A stretch of 49,116 nucleotides of DNA from Pseudomonadota bacterium (GTDB lineage: Bacteria; Pseudomonadota; Alphaproteobacteria; Micavibrionales; UBA2020), in the NCBI GenBank assembly GCA_021849295.1, contig JAJZTA010000018.1, positions 1-49,116 on the forward strand. Reading direction: 5' to 3'. Position numbers and translations under genes: made by a program. The notes beneath the pieces were generated by a model that saw only the letters and a list, made by a program, of their open reading frames with translations, was not told where the DNA came from and searched no databases. The first letter of the stretch is position 1. Every line of letters starts with the position of its first letter. Below, piece after piece: positions 37,654-45,185 of the stretch.

Positions 37654-38762
37654 ACCTGGTCTCCCAGCACGACCATTTGGCGGATGTCATCGCCCTCGAT
37701 GCCGTAGAGCAGGGGCTGGCGGCAATTTTCAAGGAGACAGATATCGTAAAGTTCCTTTACCGCACCGGTAATCTCCAGCGTGTGTTCCGATTTCATTGTG
37801 GCGAGGTTGATAATCTCGACGGCGCAGCGCGCCTCCGCTTTCCGCTTGGCTAATTCATCGTTGAGCGGCAGGTCGCGGAACACCTCGTCGCGCGAGCGCG
37901 ACATGCAGACAAGCGCATAATTGCCATGAAACCGCAAGCCCCTTAAAAAACCGGGCAGCCACAGGTGCCGTTCGACCGTGCCGGTCGCGGGGTCGAGGGA
38001 GCAAAACCAGCCGCGTGCCGCTTCGAGAAACCAGAGCCGTCCGCGGTAAAGGCGCGGCGTATGCGGCATGGCGAGGCCTGTGGCGACGGTTGCGCCGCTG
38101 CGAACGTTCAGGATAATGCCGCCATCATGCCGGTGACCGCGCCATTCACCGTTTTTGTTCGTGGCGGCGACCGCCGTCGCATAAGCGGGCAAACCGTCTT
38201 CAAGGCAGAAGCCGTTCAGGTGGCAGCGGTCCTCGCCTATGATTTCAGTGATGAACGGCGGCTTCCATACCGGCGCAAAACTCCCGCGGACGCCGCCGAT
38301 GCGAGCGATGCAGTTGTATTGGGTGATCACGCCGTAAAGCACGTCATCCTTGCCGACGGCCATGTCATGGACATCGACGCCGCCGGTGATATGCGCCGCG
38401 CGGGGCAGGTACACTCTGTCCCATCCGTCCAGATGACGTCCGGGCTGCAAGCCGTTTTCCAGCTTCCAGACCTGATGGTGCGTTGAAATCCATATGTGGC
38501 GGTGATCCTGCGCCGCTATCGCCATGCAGCGTTCGAAATTCCGTTCCGTGACGGTCATCCCGCCATAGAGGCCAGGGCCCATAATGACGAGCTTCGCACC
38601 TTCGTATGTTGTGAACGCGAGGCTGGCATTTTGTGCGCTCAGCCACTTGCGGAAATCTTCGGTGACATGCAACTGGAAGGGATTAGAGACACTCCGTTTC
38701 GGGGTATCCCCTCGAACTTCGGCGATCGAAAGCGTCTCCGGTGATGCAGAATCCTCATTCAT
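37650..38762 (-). CDS. TIGR03032 (DUF4915) family protein
   Basis: 370 residues, no signal peptide. Family hallmarks are present: VDVHDMAVGKDD in the middle, TGLAMPHTPRLYRGRLWFLE, then LPGFLRGLRFHGNYALVCMS and RDLPLNDELAKRKAEARC. These repeats suggest a beta-propeller. The family's function is not established to my knowledge. It is convergent with the radical SAM gene and divergent from the autotransporter gene, so it may belong functionally to either neighbour. Confidence 0.85.
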   Translation of the reverse strand: MNEDSASPETLSIAEVRGDTPKRSVSNPFQLHVTEDFRKWLSAQNASLAFTTYEGAKLVIMGPGLYGGMTVTERNFERCMAIAAQDHRHIWISTHHQVWKLENGLQPGRHLDGWDRVYLPRAAHITGGVDVHDMAVGKDDVLYGVITQYNCIARIGGVRGSFAPVWKPPFITEIIGEDRCHLNGFCLEDGLPAYATAVAATNKNGEWRGHRHDGGIILNVRSGATVATGLAMPHTPRLYRGRLWFLEAARGWFCSLDPATGTVERHLWLPGFLRGLRFHGNYALVCMSRSRDEVFRDLPLNDELAKRKAEARCAVEIINLATMKSEHTLEITGAVKELYDICLLENCRQPLLYGIEGDDIRQMVVLGDQV

Positions 38763-38912
38763 TCTGTGAAGTATGCCATATTGCCTGTTGAGCAGGAAGG
38801 AGCGCTATTCATCGTCTGTATAGCTCTATGATTTTCGTAAAACTAATGCTTTTTTATGTTTTGCCAAGTTAACTATTTGTTATAAATTAGAACGTGATTG
38901 GTTTTGTGAGAA

Positions 38913-38930
38913 AATTTATCCGGATAAATT
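38913..38930. promoter_or_regulatory. 18-bp perfect palindrome upstream of autotransporter
   Basis: AATTTATCCGGATAAATT is a perfect inverted repeat 39 bases before the autotransporter ATG and within the AT-rich gap to the TIGR03032 gene. Its size and symmetry suit a dimeric regulator's operator. No similar site was seen in front of the second autotransporter. Confidence 0.5.
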
Positions 38931-38969
38931 GTTTTTACCACTTTCTTTACTGTGGCTGGGTGAAGAATT

Positions 38970-41780
38970 ATGCGCAACGAAACGTATTTCCGACGGCAGC
39001 TCTCTTTCAGCACCGCATTCGTACTGCCGGCGCTGTTTGCCTTTGCGCCCAACGCGCTGGCGCAGTGTGTGGCGTCGGCCGGAACAGTTGCCGTCCCCGC
39101 CAACGGCGCGACCGTGACATGTTACGCCGGCCAGACATCGACGACGCAAATTGGCGACGGCACCACCAGCGCGACCGTGAATCTGCAGGACAACCATTTT
39201 CTGAACCAGGCTACGGCAGGCGCTGATGGCATTTACCTTCAAACAGCGACCGTCACGCTTGGCACGGGCGCGCGTATCAACAATGTAAGAAACGCTATCG
39301 CCACGACCGGTGTCGGGAATGTCACGCTGGGAAGCGGCGCGCAGGTCAATGCAACTAGTATAGGCATTGAATCATATGCAAGCAATTCCACCGTTATCCT
39401 GGGCGACAATGCGCAGGTTAATTCCGGCAGCATAGGCATCTTGCAAAGTAGCAATGCCGTTATTACCCTCAGTGCAGGGGCAGAGATCAATGCCGGCACT
39501 ATAGGCATTGACAACATTTTCACCGCTTCCAAGAAAGTGACTGTGACTCTGGGCTCCAATGCCCAAATCATCGCCGGTTCAACAGGCGTGAATGCAAAAT
39601 ACACTGATATTTCGATGCAGTCCGGCGCAAAGATCAGCGGCAGCACCCGTGCCGGCGTGTATCTGCTCCCCGGGGGCGGAGGCGGCGTAACGAACGTTAT
39701 TACGCTGGCATCCGGCGCCGAAATCAGCAGTGCGAGCAATATTGCCGCGATTTACGTGGGTGACGGCGATCTCACACTGACCAATGCGGGTCTTATAAGC
39801 GATCCTGCCGCCACGGCGCTTGATGTCTATGGCAAGAATAACGCCATCGTGAACAGCGGCACCATCACGGGAACCACGGGTATAATCATCGGCGGCGGCG
39901 GCGCTGCAACCGGCAGCATTGACAACCAGTCCGGCGGTCTCATTCGCGGAACCACAGGGGCGGGCATCCAGGTGAGCTCAAGCGCTCATCTCAATGGCGG
40001 CATTACCAACGCGGCAGGAGCCACGATTTCGGGCGTCACGGGCATCAAGGTCGAGAGTTCCTCCTCGGTCCCCGGCGGCATTACGACGTCGGGCACGATC
40101 ACCGGCACGGGCGGCACGGCGATCTCTCTCAACGCGCTTCCCGGCGCCACGCCGGTCAACATCAACGGCGGTGCCATCAATGGCGATGTGACGGACAGCA
40201 ACCCCTCGGCGGGTTATTCGCCCGTCACTATTGGCGGAAACTTTTCCACCAGCGGCAACTTCACCGTCTCCAGCCTGGCCATCAATTCCGGCGACACGCT
40301 GACGATCTCTCCCGGCAATACCGTCACGCTCGACACCATGGCCGCCGCGCCGGCCGGCACGCTGCAGTTCTCCGTCAACAACGCCGCCAGCCACGGCATG
40401 TTGAATGTCACCAGTTCCGGCATCAATGTCGACACGAGCAGGGCCTGCGTGCAGGTCGGGACGAACAGCGTCGGCCTTGCCGCCGGCAGCTTTCTGATCG
40501 GCACCGGCAATGCCGCCGATCCCGTCAACGGCGCGGGGCTTGCGGCGACGACCGTCGCCGACAGTTCCTATCTCTGGAATTTCCAGCTTGAAGACGGCTC
40601 GCATGCCGGCGGCACAAACAATCAGCTCTATCTTGTGGCGTCGCAAAACGGCACCATCACCGCTGCCGCAACGCCAAGCACGGCCGGCGTCGCCGCCGTG
40701 CTGCAGGGGCTGACAGGCTCGGGCAATAGCACAATCCAGGCCATGATCGGGGCGCTTTACGCCGCGCCGAACCAGACCGCGCTCAATAACCTGCTGGAGC
40801 TTTTTGAGCCGATCCTCAACGAGGGGGCGATGAAGAGCGCCCTTAATGTCGGCGACAGCACATGGCGCCAGTTTAACAGCCGCATGAGCGCGCTGGAAGC
40901 CGATGACGGCGTGATGCCCGCGGGCATGGCGGCGGGCGACATCACGCACGGCGTTCATATGTGGATGCAGAGCTTCGGCGACTGGGCCAACCAGAGCGAG
41001 CGCGCAGGCTTCTTCGGTTACCGCGCCGACACCTACGGCATGACGGCGGGCGTAGACAATGAGAACCTGATCGATAACGGAACGCTCGGCGTCGCCGTCA
41101 GTTACGGCCGGACGAACGTCAACGCGAAGACGGGCTCGACTGCAAGTACGGATGTCGATTCCTACCAGCTCTCGCTCTACGGCAACCGCCAGCTTGGCGC
41201 GAAAGGTTTCCTGCGCGGCATGCTGGGCTATGGCTTTAATACCAACAAGACGGATCGCGAGCCGGTCGCCAACACTTTCGCCAAGGGGAGCTATAACGCC
41301 GACCAGTTCACCGCAAAGGGAACGTACGGTTACAACTACCGCTATCGCGGCATGTTGCTGACGCCGGATATATCGTTGATGTGGGCGCATTACAGCGCGG
41401 CCGGCTATAAGGAGAGCGGGGCGGGGGCGGCTGACCTGACCGTCGGCAGCAGTGCGGTGGATCTGGTTCAGGGCGGGATCGGCCTCCAGACGGGATGGAA
41501 GTTCAGCCGGAGCAACGGGGATGTGCTGAAGCCGGAAGTTCACGTCAAATATTTCTACGACTTTTCGGGAGAGGCCCTGACGATGACGGCGCAACTGGCA
41601 GCCAACGGCGCAAGCTGGACGGCGACAGGACCGGAGCCGGCGCGCAGCACCTACGATATCGGCGGCACTGTGCATATGTTCCGGTCGAACAACTGGAATT
41701 TTTCAGCGGGTTACGACTTCCGTTATAAATCTAACTATACCGAAAACGCCTTCATGATCAGAGCTGAATACAGGTTTTGA
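38970..41780 (+). CDS. autotransporter (type Va), beta-helix passenger
   Basis: 936 residues. The signal peptide is 1-31 (ending APNALA before QC). The passenger (about 32-640) consists of short repeats with ITLSAGAEINAGTIGI-like units, a beta-solenoid. The autotransporter barrel is about 660-936, starting near HMWMQSFGDWANQSERAGFF and ending in FMIRAEYRF with the terminal Phe that the BAM complex recognises. It is secreted by Sec and exposed at the cell surface, probably as an adhesin (inference). A close relative begins at 47499, and 252 bases of the two differ at one position. A small gene follows 49 bases downstream. Confidence 0.93.
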   Translation: MRNETYFRRQLSFSTAFVLPALFAFAPNALAQCVASAGTVAVPANGATVTCYAGQTSTTQIGDGTTSATVNLQDNHFLNQATAGADGIYLQTATVTLGTGARINNVRNAIATTGVGNVTLGSGAQVNATSIGIESYASNSTVILGDNAQVNSGSIGILQSSNAVITLSAGAEINAGTIGIDNIFTASKKVTVTLGSNAQIIAGSTGVNAKYTDISMQSGAKISGSTRAGVYLLPGGGGGVTNVITLASGAEISSASNIAAIYVGDGDLTLTNAGLISDPAATALDVYGKNNAIVNSGTITGTTGIIIGGGGAATGSIDNQSGGLIRGTTGAGIQVSSSAHLNGGITNAAGATISGVTGIKVESSSSVPGGITTSGTITGTGGTAISLNALPGATPVNINGGAINGDVTDSNPSAGYSPVTIGGNFSTSGNFTVSSLAINSGDTLTISPGNTVTLDTMAAAPAGTLQFSVNNAASHGMLNVTSSGINVDTSRACVQVGTNSVGLAAGSFLIGTGNAADPVNGAGLAATTVADSSYLWNFQLEDGSHAGGTNNQLYLVASQNGTITAAATPSTAGVAAVLQGLTGSGNSTIQAMIGALYAAPNQTALNNLLELFEPILNEGAMKSALNVGDSTWRQFNSRMSALEADDGVMPAGMAAGDITHGVHMWMQSFGDWANQSERAGFFGYRADTYGMTAGVDNENLIDNGTLGVAVSYGRTNVNAKTGSTASTDVDSYQLSLYGNRQLGAKGFLRGMLGYGFNTNKTDREPVANTFAKGSYNADQFTAKGTYGYNYRYRGMLLTPDISLMWAHYSAAGYKESGAGAADLTVGSSAVDLVQGGIGLQTGWKFSRSNGDVLKPEVHVKYFYDFSGEALTMTAQLAANGASWTATGPEPARSTYDIGGTVHMFRSNNWNFSAGYDFRYKSNYTENAFMIRAEYRF
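40647..40898 (+). repeat. near-identical direct repeat, left copy
   Basis: 252 bases inside the first autotransporter that recur at 48865-49116 with one mismatch (GAACCAG here, GACCCAG there). The right copy is cut by the window end, so the true identity block may be longer. The distance between copies is 8,218 bp. Confidence 0.95.
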
Positions 41781-41828
41781 TTGCCCTCAACTGTCCAACA
41801 AGCCCTGACGGGATACAAGGAGAACAAA

Positions 41829-42032
41829 ATGGTTGATATTATCCAAACGGTATATGACCTTCCCAAAAAAGTAACTTTTGATGCCAGGACACCCGTCGCG
41901 AAAGAATGGATGAATACTGAGGGATACGGTGACCCCTGCACTTTTAAAATGCCTGAGGAAGCAGACGGCGCATGGGAATTTCGGGAGAAAGCGCGGGGAG
42001 CTGGACTGAAGATTGTGAGAAGTTCACTATGA
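41829..42032 (+). CDS. small hypothetical protein
   Basis: 67 residues, MVDIIQTVYDLPKKVTFD onward. A strong AGGAG lies 7 bases before the ATG, the best ribosome site in this stretch. The product is soluble, with no motif I know. It follows the autotransporter by 49 bases on the same strand. The 167 bases after it (42033-42199) show no gene, only an imperfect inverted repeat around TCGGAA...TTCCGGAA. Confidence 0.6.
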   Translation: MVDIIQTVYDLPKKVTFDARTPVAKEWMNTEGYGDPCTFKMPEEADGAWEFREKARGAGLKIVRSSL

Positions 42033-42199
42033 GACAGGAAATTACTCTTTCGATCGTACGCGCGGAGTGTTTAAGTTTTATTTAAATTTAAGAAGTTACT
42101 GAAAATCAGAAGCTGGATTCATGCCTTATTTTTCGGAAGATACATTATCCGACCTGAAAATATACAAGGTTCCGGAAAATAACCACACCCCTGCCTAGC

Positions 42200-42538
42200 C
42201 TATCCGCCCTTCTCTGCATACTCTTTCGTGAGTTTATGAATTTGGTCAGCCGCCAGGCTTAGATCATCCTCGGAACAGGTATTTGCTTCCTTTACAGCCC
42301 TTAGTATCAGACTCCAAAATAAATCATCCTGCCCTATCATTAGCCGTGGATATTTTTTCCCGACAAAAGGCGCGGCGACAGATGATACGAACCGTCCAAT
42401 AATAGCGGCCAGCTCTACGGGTTTGTCGAGGTGCGCCTCGGCCAGACAGTCAAGCAGAGCGTTGTTGTAGTAAACACGCCACTTTTTTACGAGATCATCA
42501 AGGCAGAGATCGATTTCGTGCTGTTTTTTTAAATCCAT
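42200..42538 (-). CDS. hypothetical plasmid-associated protein
   Basis: 112 residues from the ATG at 42538; GGAG lies 5 bases upstream inside the end of the repL-like gene. A GTG at 42544 overlapping the repL stop is the other option. The product is helical and hydrophilic (LKKQHEIDLCLDDLVKKW), with a short semi-hydrophobic stretch (IIGRFVSSVAAPFVG). It is not recognised. It is translationally linked to the repL-like gene and may serve in copy control or maintenance. Confidence 0.65.
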   Translation of the reverse strand: MDLKKQHEIDLCLDDLVKKWRVYYNNALLDCLAEAHLDKPVELAAIIGRFVSSVAAPFVGKKYPRLMIGQDDLFWSLILRAVKEANTCSEDDLSLAADQIHKLTKEYAEKGG

Positions 42539-42540
42539 CC

Positions 42541-43116
42541 TCACTCCGCTGCTATTTTCGGGGCTTCTTCAAGCGGCAATTCCGCTTGCCGCGCATCCGC
42601 ACCTTTCAGCTTATAGCCTTTCACAAAGGCTAGCCGATCACCATTGAACATGAAACGGATATTGACGAAGAATAGACCGGGGTTCTGGCTCCGAAAAAGA
42701 AATTCTTTTTCTAGGAGTTCTCGCAGCCCATCGTAATAAGTTGTTTTTTTCATTTGTGAACTATGCACATCGAGCGGAACAGTATCTTGCCCGTGTCTTT
42801 CTCTCACAAGGCTATAAACCAGCTCAAACATGGCAAGCCCTGCTTTAGAAAGTCCTGCGGCTTGTTTTAGTCCAGAGAAATACAGCTTAACAAATCTCTC
42901 TTTGTCCACCTCTTCCCATTCGTAGACCATCGCACCGCCGTGGCCGAGGATTTCGCCCGTGCCATTGTCAACAACCAAGCCCTTCGTCTCTGTTCCGATA
43001 CGGGCGCGTTTGCCTTTTTTGATCTCCGTTTCAGCCGGAATGCTGGGATTTGAAGCATAAATAGGAATCCCGTGTTTCTCTGTAACAGCATCTGTTTTAT
43101 CTAATTTTTTCCGCAT
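42541..43116 (-). CDS. RepL-like plasmid replication initiator
   Basis: 191 residues. The central region is a winged-helix type (KAGLAMFELVYSLVRER, then TTYYDGLRELLEKEFLFRSQ). The ending FFVNIRFMFNGDRLAFVKGY is the characteristic C-terminal pattern of RepL-family proteins (NPxxxFxNPxxxFNGDR). These initiate replication of small plasmids. The sequence motif AAATGCGGAAA overlaps its own start codon and recurs, inverted, in the upstream region, suggesting autoregulation or origin binding. AGGG lies 5 bases before the ATG. Confidence is good for plasmid initiator, moderate for the RepL family. Confidence 0.75.
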   Translation of the reverse strand: MRKKLDKTDAVTEKHGIPIYASNPSIPAETEIKKGKRARIGTETKGLVVDNGTGEILGHGGAMVYEWEEVDKERFVKLYFSGLKQAAGLSKAGLAMFELVYSLVRERHGQDTVPLDVHSSQMKKTTYYDGLRELLEKEFLFRSQNPGLFFVNIRFMFNGDRLAFVKGYKLKGADARQAELPLEEAPKIAAE

Positions 43117-43193
43117 TTTTACCCTATAGAATCGGAATTTATTTTTGACATTTTGACACTTTTTTCCGCATTTACAATAGAAAAATGCGGAAA
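43108..43193. promoter_or_regulatory. RepL operator/origin motif cluster
   Basis: The 11-mer TTTCCGCATTT occurs at 43108-43118 (over the repL start) and at 43163-43173, and its exact complement AAATGCGGAAA at 43183-43193. The last two form a perfect 11-bp hairpin with a 9-base loop. Looser variants (TCGCGGAAT at 43206, ACGCGGAGT at 43227) follow. A tandem TTTTGACA pair lies between. This looks like an iteron-type binding region for the initiator. Confidence 0.6.
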
Positions 43194-43288
43194 TTAATCC
43201 TTGAATCGCGGAATTTTGTCCCCGAAACGCGGAGTCACTTTCTAGGGTTTCTGCGGGTTTCGGAAGATTCCCTTCTTAATACTTAAAA

Positions 43289-43361
43289 AGGGGGGTTACC
43301 CACACCCTCGGCGGAGTGCGCCCAGCACGCAGACGAAGCCGAGGGTGTGGGTAACCCCCCT
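43289..43361. repeat. 24-bp perfect inverted repeat with 25-base loop
   Basis: Left arm 43289-43312 and right arm 43338-43361 are exact complements (core GTTACCCACACCCTCGGC). The loop holds a small hairpin GTGC-GCCCA-GCAC. It lies in a 635-base gene-free stretch upstream of repL. Candidate roles are single-strand or double-strand origin, oriT, or recombination site. Confidence 0.9.
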
Positions 43362-43445
43362 CCTCTCAAGAATACAGCTAAGAAAACGGCATGATTTTAA
43401 AATCGTGCAATAAGTCCCTCCATCCTTGCTTAAAAGAAGCTTTTA

Positions 43446-43465
43446 AGGGGGCTTTGCCGCCCCCT
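43446..43465. terminator. GC-rich hairpin
   Basis: AGGGGGC-TTTGCC-GCCCCCT forms a 7-bp stem. It is directly followed by a second hairpin GCCGCC-TAAC-GGCGGC at 43467-43482. There is no T tract after either, so they may be structural elements of the plasmid origin region rather than terminators. Confidence 0.45.
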
Positions 43466-43540
43466 CGCCGCCTAACGGCGGCTCACCCATGCAAGGCGAT
43501 ATAGAGCGGCCCTCAAGGCGGGTCGCCTTATATGGCCTAA

Positions 43541-43563
43541 AAAAGCCCCGTAAAGGGGCTTTT
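43541..43563. terminator. bidirectional rho-independent terminator
   Basis: AAAAGCCCC-GTAAA-GGGGCTTTT, a 9-bp stem with A run before and T run after. It would end transcription from both sides. The parDE operon lies to its right, reading towards it, about 190 bases away. Confidence 0.75.
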
Positions 43564-43751
43564 AAAGACTCAGCGGGGGGAAATAAGGGCGAAATTCAAA
43601 AGACGGCTCTCCGACCGTCCTATATGGCTTATGACCCCTTTTTAGAAACAGGCTTTGATTTCGATTTTTTCCGCACCAGATGCGGCGGCTTTGGAAGAAA
43701 GTCTTTTACTCGTTTGCCCATCTCTAATTTCTTTGGTTCTTTTTTTGACAT

Positions 43752-44042
43752 TTACGTTAGAAATTTCTCCCAGTTCTGCCGTCCATCGAGCACGCGCAAA
43801 ATTAAAATATCCGTTTTGTTGATGATATAAACAATCACGTGCATCTGGTGAAAATGGATTCTCACGGCTGGTTGAAACTCTGTTCTTTCCCGCGCTATTT
43901 GAGGGTTTTGGCTCAACAGAGTAAAAATGTTTTCTAGTTCCCCATGGTATTTTTCGGCTTGTTCTAACCCAAAATTTTTTGCGCCATAGAGAAAAATACT
44001 GACGATGTCTTCATCAGCCTTTACAGATTTTTTATAGGCCAT
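43752..44042 (-). CDS. parE: ParE/RelE-family toxin
   Basis: 96 residues, MAYKKSVKADEDIVSIFLYG onward. The pattern (N-terminal helix pair, then LLSQNPQIARER, then RIHFHQMHVIVYIINKTDILILRVLDGRQNW) is the ParE fold with its C-terminal strand ending at the characteristic R-x-LDGRQNW. ParE toxins inhibit DNA gyrase. It is encoded downstream of the antitoxin with an 11-bp overlap, standard for the family. Confidence 0.9.
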   Translation of the reverse strand: MAYKKSVKADEDIVSIFLYGAKNFGLEQAEKYHGELENIFTLLSQNPQIARERTEFQPAVRIHFHQMHVIVYIINKTDILILRVLDGRQNWEKFLT

Positions 44043-44280
44043 TATCCCCCGCCAGCAGCTTGGCTTCTTTTAAAAGATCGGCCATTGAGCGAGAGCTGAT
44101 TCCGCTTTTTAACCCCTCGTCTATCAATTTTTGGAACTGCGCTATTTTTTCTTGTCGCTCCTGATCTTTACGAATTAGGTCGCGTACATAGTCGCTAGCG
44201 TTGCCGTATTTCCCGCTTTGAGACTGTGCCTCCACCCAATTTTTCATTTGATCTGGCAAAGATACATTCATGGTTGTCAT
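44032..44280 (-). CDS. parD: ParD-family antitoxin
   Basis: 82 residues from the ATG at 44280 with GGAG nine bases upstream. MTTMNVSLPDQMKNWVEAQS is the ribbon-helix-helix strand and first helix; NASDYVRDLIRKDQERQEKI is the second helix. The C-terminal tail would bind the toxin. It neutralises ParE and represses the operon, stabilising the plasmid-like unit. A 10-bp inverted repeat 27 bases upstream is a likely operator. Confidence 0.92.
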   Translation of the reverse strand: MTTMNVSLPDQMKNWVEAQSQSGKYGNASDYVRDLIRKDQERQEKIAQFQKLIDEGLKSGISSRSMADLLKEAKLLAGDNGL

Positions 44281-44306
44281 ACTTTTTTCTCCATCTATTA
44301 CCCTTT

Positions 44307-44341
44307 AATTTTAGCATACTTTGCCAATCTTTGCTAAAATT
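44307..44341. promoter_or_regulatory. inverted repeat upstream of parD
   Basis: AATTTTAGCA at 44307-44316 and its exact complement TGCTAAAATT at 44332-44341, spaced by 15 bases. The position just before the parD ribosome site suits a ParD operator. The right arm overlaps the stop codon of the upstream HTH gene. Confidence 0.55.
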
Positions 44342-44750
44342 ATCCGAACATCCGCGCCCAGAATCCGGTTTTTTTAGCCGCCTGCCCTTCCCTCTGGTCA
44401 GTCAATTGGCGCACTGTTGCGATCTGTTCAGCCAACATTTTGTAGGCTTTTTCCTTATCATCCTTTAAACCGTCTATCTGATCGATGAGTAGCTTGATTT
44501 GCTCACGTTGAAGTTCAATTTCCCGCCTTAAACCCTTGTTTTCAGTATCTATACCAACTCCAACTTTTTCATTTTGTATAGATACAACTGGTTTTACCTT
44601 TGGATAGACCCTAAACAGTTCAGCAGGATCTACCATCCACTCCCCTTTTTCATTTTTTTCGGCTGAAAGCCGTCCTTTTTTGATTGCCTTCACAAGGCCA
44701 GCTTTTGTGATACCGACTTCTTTGGAAGCTTCTGTCAGGTTTATGCCCAT
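44340..44750 (-). CDS. HTH/coiled-coil plasmid protein
   Basis: 136 residues. The N-terminal 50 residues form a MerR/excisionase-like DNA-binding helix-turn-helix (LTEASKEVGITKAGLVKAIK, with KGRLSAEKNEKGEWMVDP as the wing). A linker follows, then a coiled coil (about 72-115, REIELQREQIKLLIDQIDGL) and a short aromatic tail (GFWARMFG). Genes of this type accompany MobA/MobL relaxases on small plasmids. A 20-base direct repeat lies over its ribosome site and again inside the coding region, which may be its binding site. Its role, in copy control or mobilisation, is not established. Confidence 0.75.
   Translation of the reverse strand: MGINLTEASKEVGITKAGLVKAIKKGRLSAEKNEKGEWMVDPAELFRVYPKVKPVVSIQNEKVGVGIDTENKGLRREIELQREQIKLLIDQIDGLKDDKEKAYKMLAEQIATVRQLTDQREGQAAKKTGFWARMFG
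44547..44566. repeat. 20-bp direct repeat, copy inside HTH gene
   Basis: ATCTATACCAACTCCAACTT, identical to 44751-44770, which lies immediately before the start codon of the HTH gene. The copies are 204 bases apart. A near-palindrome TTGTAT-AG-ATACAA follows at 44574-44587. Confidence 0.85.
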
Positions 44751-44770
44751 ATCTATACCAACTCCAACTT
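44751..44770. repeat. 20-bp direct repeat, copy at HTH gene start
   Basis: The same 20 bases as at 44547-44566, covering the ribosome-binding position of the HTH gene. It could be an autoregulatory site. Confidence 0.85.
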
Positions 44771-44901
44771 GTTTGCTCTGGTGTATATCCTACCAGTCAG
44801 ACCTTACCCTTTCTAGGGAGAACCTTGGCATTAACCTCTTTTTAACCATCTTCTGGAATAATTAAAGAATAGTTAGCCCCCTGCAAGGGCGCACTTATAC
44901 A

Positions 44902-45166
44902 GTCGCCCCAAGAGGCGACCGTAAAGAGCGGCAAGGGCGAGCCCCTGCACCCGTCCGGCTAAAGCCGGAAAGGGGCTTGCCCCCCTCAAAACCCCATCCA
45001 GAGGCGTGCCGCCCTGGAGACCCTGCCTTGGGGGTATGCTCCCCAAGACCACGCAACAGGGGGCCTTCGTGCCCCTGTACCCGGACGAGGGGGCGTTCCT
45101 GCCCCCATCGACCCCAGACCGGAGGTTTCGGCCTCCGGACACCGACCAAGGGGCTTTTGCCCTTGG
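44902..45166. repeat. regular array of stem-loops upstream of relaxase genes
   Basis: At least seven hairpins have centres near 44978, 45008, 45037, 45067, 45098, 45129 and 45157, a spacing of 28-31 bases. Examples are CTTGGGG/CCCCAAG, GGGGGC/GCCCCC, CCGGAGG/CCTCCGG and CCAAGG/CCTTGG. Stem sequences differ but spacers usually carry ACC or ACCC. Two further hairpins precede the series (GTCGCC/GGCGAC at 44902-44919, and nested TCCGGC and AGCCCCT stems at 44940-44977). The 435 bases from 44751 to 45185 hold no convincing gene. It ends 20 bases before the first relaxase gene. Possible roles are oriT region, RNA leader or recombination substrate. Confidence 0.85.
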
Positions 45167-45185
45167 AACCCGAAGGAAGGCAGTT

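Noticed and set aside
39978-41675. Long minus-strand frame (565 codons) opposite the autotransporter
   Set aside because: A GC-driven shadow; the autotransporter on the plus strand has a signal peptide, repeats and barrel.
43289-43361. 24-bp inverted repeat considered as a simple transcription terminator
   Set aside because: The 25-base loop and the lack of a T tract make it a poor terminator; an origin or recombination role fits better.
43489-43830. Plus-strand frame of 113 codons across the terminator and the parE 3' end
   Set aside because: It runs through a strong terminator hairpin and antisense to ParE; composition is not protein-like.
44902-45166. Hairpin array considered as a CRISPR
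   Set aside because: The units share period and structure but not sequence, and no cas genes are present.
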